Source of the DNA: Saprospiraceae bacterium UBA7687
GTDB taxonomy: Bacteria; Bacteroidota; Bacteroidia; Chitinophagales; Saprospiraceae
Direction of reading: 5' to 3'
NCBI GenBank assembly: GCA_002482845.1
Contig: DLGT01000084.1
Location: 13,592-77,591 of the forward strand
Length of the DNA stretch: 64,000 nt
In this document: positions 63,365-64,000 of the stretch, piece by piece
Position numbering within the stretch: the first letter of the stretch is position 1
Layout: every line of letters begins with the position of its first letter
The notes under the pieces: model-generated
What the model was told of the DNA's origin: nothing
Databases searched by the model: none
The model's input: only the letters and a program-made list of their open reading frames with translations
Position numbers and translations under genes: made by a program

Positions 63365-63382
63365 GATACCTAAATGGATACT
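63365..63382 (+). promoter_or_regulatory. Candidate integrase arm-type site, right
   Basis: GATACCTAAATGGATACT has two GATAC cores in direct orientation and matches the left site 51045-51062 at 16 of 18 positions. It lies in the gap between int and the right repeat. Confidence 0.45.
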
Positions 63383-63413
63383 GAAAATGCTATAATTACT
63401 TATTTAATAGAAA

Positions 63414-63518
63414 TTACAATCTATAAATAAAAATTATCATTTTACTAACTGACATAGAAGTAAAACCTACATAGTATTTTGATAGTAGTTTAGAATATAG
63501 AATATAAACTGTATACAT
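63414..63518 (-). pseudogene. Truncated GIY-YIG nuclease gene at the right element end
   Basis: MYTVYILYSKLLSKYYVGFT is identical to the intact copy at 50630-50881 up to SMSVS, then reads into element DNA (KMIIFIYRL). The break lies at the right repeat boundary, so this is the 5' fragment left by integration. The protein lacks the Arg/His/Glu half of the domain and should be inactive. Confidence 0.85.
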
Positions 63519-63598
63519 TTTTCTTAGACTTAGCTTTTTGTTCAAAAAAAAAGAGTCCAACCTATTTAAGATTGAACTCTCTGTTGTCGGGGCGGCAG
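63444..63598. repeat. Right 155-bp direct repeat (att-side)
   Basis: Identical to 50807-50961 and in the same orientation. It runs from within the truncated GIY-YIG gene through its upstream terminator to the first bases of the tRNA-like 3' end. Confidence 0.9.
63543..63579 (-). terminator. Terminator of the tRNA-like unit (right copy)
   Basis: On the minus strand GAGTTCAATC pairs, with G-T pairs, with GGTTGGACTC, followed by nine T residues. A third copy with a G in the loop lies at 63953-63990. Confidence 0.7.
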
Positions 63599-63661
63599 GA
63601 TTCGAACCTGCGGCCTTCACGCCCTATGCGTAACGCGCTAACCGAACTGCGCTACACAAAT
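63587..63661 (-). pseudogene. tRNA-like remnant (array unit 1)
   Basis: On the minus strand a D-arm (GCGC/GCGC), an anticodon arm (TTACG/CGTGA), a perfect T-arm (GCAGG TTCGAAT CCTGC) and a 3' acceptor CGCCCCGA are present. The 5' acceptor strand ATTTGTG does not pair with CGCCCCG, and the anticodon loop CATAGGG lacks U33. It is therefore probably not a functional tRNA but the 3' part of one, repeated. The intact parent is expected just beyond the right end, where the next 3' end begins (63998). Confidence 0.7.
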
Positions 63662-63676
63662 AAAGTCATTAAATTA

Positions 63677-63928
63677 TTACAAATTACTTCCATCTTTTTG
63701 GTCTAGGTATCTTCTTGCGCCTCGTTTCTTTATTATTTTTTCTATTTGCAAAGCTTCTCTTTTATCTGCGTATACTTCCGTGTGAAGAATCTCCCAATCT
63801 TTTGCTTTTGACGTAAATCCACTATGATCTTGCATGTGACGTACTAATCTATCGCTAACTGACATAGAAGTAAAACCTACATAGTATTTTGATAGTAGTT
63901 CAGAATATAGAATATAAACTGTATACAT
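63677..63928 (-). CDS. GIY-YIG nuclease family protein (array unit 1)
   Basis: This 83-aa protein is almost identical to the copy at 50630-50881 (differences include S/E, A/V, H/T, N/Y and R/Q substitutions) and has the same GIY-YIG core: VYILYS, YYVGFT, RLVRHMQDH and REALQIEKIIKKRGARR. I use ATG 63928 (MYTVYILYS). The DNA repeat extends beyond the coding region into the terminator and tRNA-like segments. As the only unit not split by the element, it shows the original layout. Nuclease activity and role are unproven. Confidence 0.8.
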   Translation of the reverse strand: MYTVYILYSELLSKYYVGFTSMSVSDRLVRHMQDHSGFTSKAKDWEILHTEVYADKREALQIEKIIKKRGARRYLDQKDGSNL

Positions 63929-63952
63929 TTTTCTTAGACTTAGCTTTTTGTT

Positions 63953-63990
63953 CAAAAAAAAAAGAGTCCAACCTAGTTAAGATTGAACTC
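63953..63990 (-). terminator. Terminator upstream of GIY-YIG array unit 1
   Basis: Third copy of the tRNA-unit terminator: GAGTTCAATC / GGTTGGACTC with a run of T on the minus strand. It ends the (off-window) tRNA that begins at 63998. Confidence 0.65.
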
Positions 63991-63997
63991 TCTGTTG

Positions 63998-64000
63998 TCG
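63998..64000 (-). tRNA. 3' end of a tRNA or tRNA-like segment (partial, mostly off-window)
   Basis: The last three bases repeat the discriminator-region TCG seen at 63587-63589, in the same position relative to the terminator. Only the extreme 3' end is in the window. It may be the intact parent tRNA of the array. Confidence 0.35.

Larger units (their letters stand above)
50962..63443. mobile_element. 12.5-kb integrative element with tyrosine integrase, polymerase-like and R-M genes
   Basis: The element lies between perfect 155-bp direct repeats; the repeat plus element measures 12,637 bp. It holds a type IIG-like restriction-methylase, a family A polymerase-like gene, membrane and secreted unknowns, an XRE regulator, DUF3871, a Sak4-like ATPase, a small possible ssDNA-binding protein and a tyrosine integrase next to the right end. 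Most genes run minus; only the R-M and XRE genes run plus. No relaxase, conjugation or virion gene is visible. Excision in silico leaves a 410-bp array unit matching the intact 411-bp unit beside it. It is best described as a small integrative element or satellite of uncertain transmission. Confidence 0.85.

Noticed and set aside
50962..63443. Prophage or conjugative element
   Set aside because: No terminase, portal, capsid, tail, relaxase or type IV secretion gene was recognisable.
63414..63620. 68-codon open frame starting within the tRNA-like segment
   Set aside because: Its first half is the tRNA-like and terminator DNA read as protein; only the 3' part (63414-63518) is the truncated GIY-YIG gene.
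63587..63661. Functional tRNA gene
   Set aside because: The acceptor strands do not pair and the anticodon loop lacks U33, so I list it as a tRNA-like remnant.

Overview
The window is a stretch of chromosome from a low-GC member of the Bacteroidota, most likely a Saprospiria-like lineage. The signs are a SusC/SusD pair, several large secreted proteins with type IX secretion (T9SS) C-terminal sorting domains and SprB/Ig-like repeats, a gliding-motility-type C-terminal domain, the Bacteroidota -7 promoter element TAnnTTTG upstream of many genes, a bacillithiol gene (bshC) and a sphingolipid gene set. I assigned the lineage from gene content only and did no database search.

Layout. 1-5.6 kb: end of a large adhesin-like protein, ApbE flavin transferase, a DnaQ-like exonuclease, and an MbnP-like/di-heme peroxidase pair. 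6-8.4 kb: gapA and pgk. 8.4-14.9 kb, minus strand: PEGA/SHOCT lipoprotein, shikimate kinase, and a SusC/SusD pair whose SusD carries two embedded SusE/F-like modules. 14.9-15.5 kb: non-coding, with a degenerate 11-bp tandem array. 15.5-22.8 kb: two paralogous T9SS surface proteins sharing a near-identical C-terminal coding segment. 23-37 kb: secreted unknown, MscS channel, DUF2853, YhhQ transporter, a DUF1501/DUF1800 pair, another T9SS protein, HAD phosphatase, DUF1080 and an Ivy-like lipoprotein. 37-43 kb: UDP-glucuronate decarboxylase-like SDR, then serine palmitoyltransferase, a GNAT acyltransferase, an NAD-dependent epimerase and a lipid kinase, a likely compact ceramide/sphingolipid pathway. 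43-50.4 kb: DMT transporter, YigZ, dienelactone hydrolase-like protein, bshC, accD, panB and mltG.

From 50.5 kb to the end is an accessory region. A tandem array of about 410-bp units, each a tRNA-like remnant plus a terminator plus a small GIY-YIG nuclease gene, has been split by a 12.6-kb integrative element bounded by perfect 155-bp direct repeats (50807-50961 and 63444-63598). Removing one repeat plus the element restores a unit of 410 bp beside an intact neighbour of 411 bp. The element carries a tyrosine integrase at its right end, a Sak4-like ATPase, a small possible ssDNA-binding protein, a DUF3871 protein, an XRE regulator with a palindromic operator, a type IIG-like restriction-methylase at its left end, several membrane or secreted unknowns (one with a KTSC domain), and a 546-aa protein with the palm and fingers motifs of family A DNA polymerases / T7-type RNA polymerases. 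A palindrome made of two inverted DnaA boxes lies just upstream of that polymerase-like gene. I see no relaxase, type IV secretion or virion genes. The element may therefore be a small replicating integrative element or satellite with its own polymerase, and it is the most unusual feature of the window.
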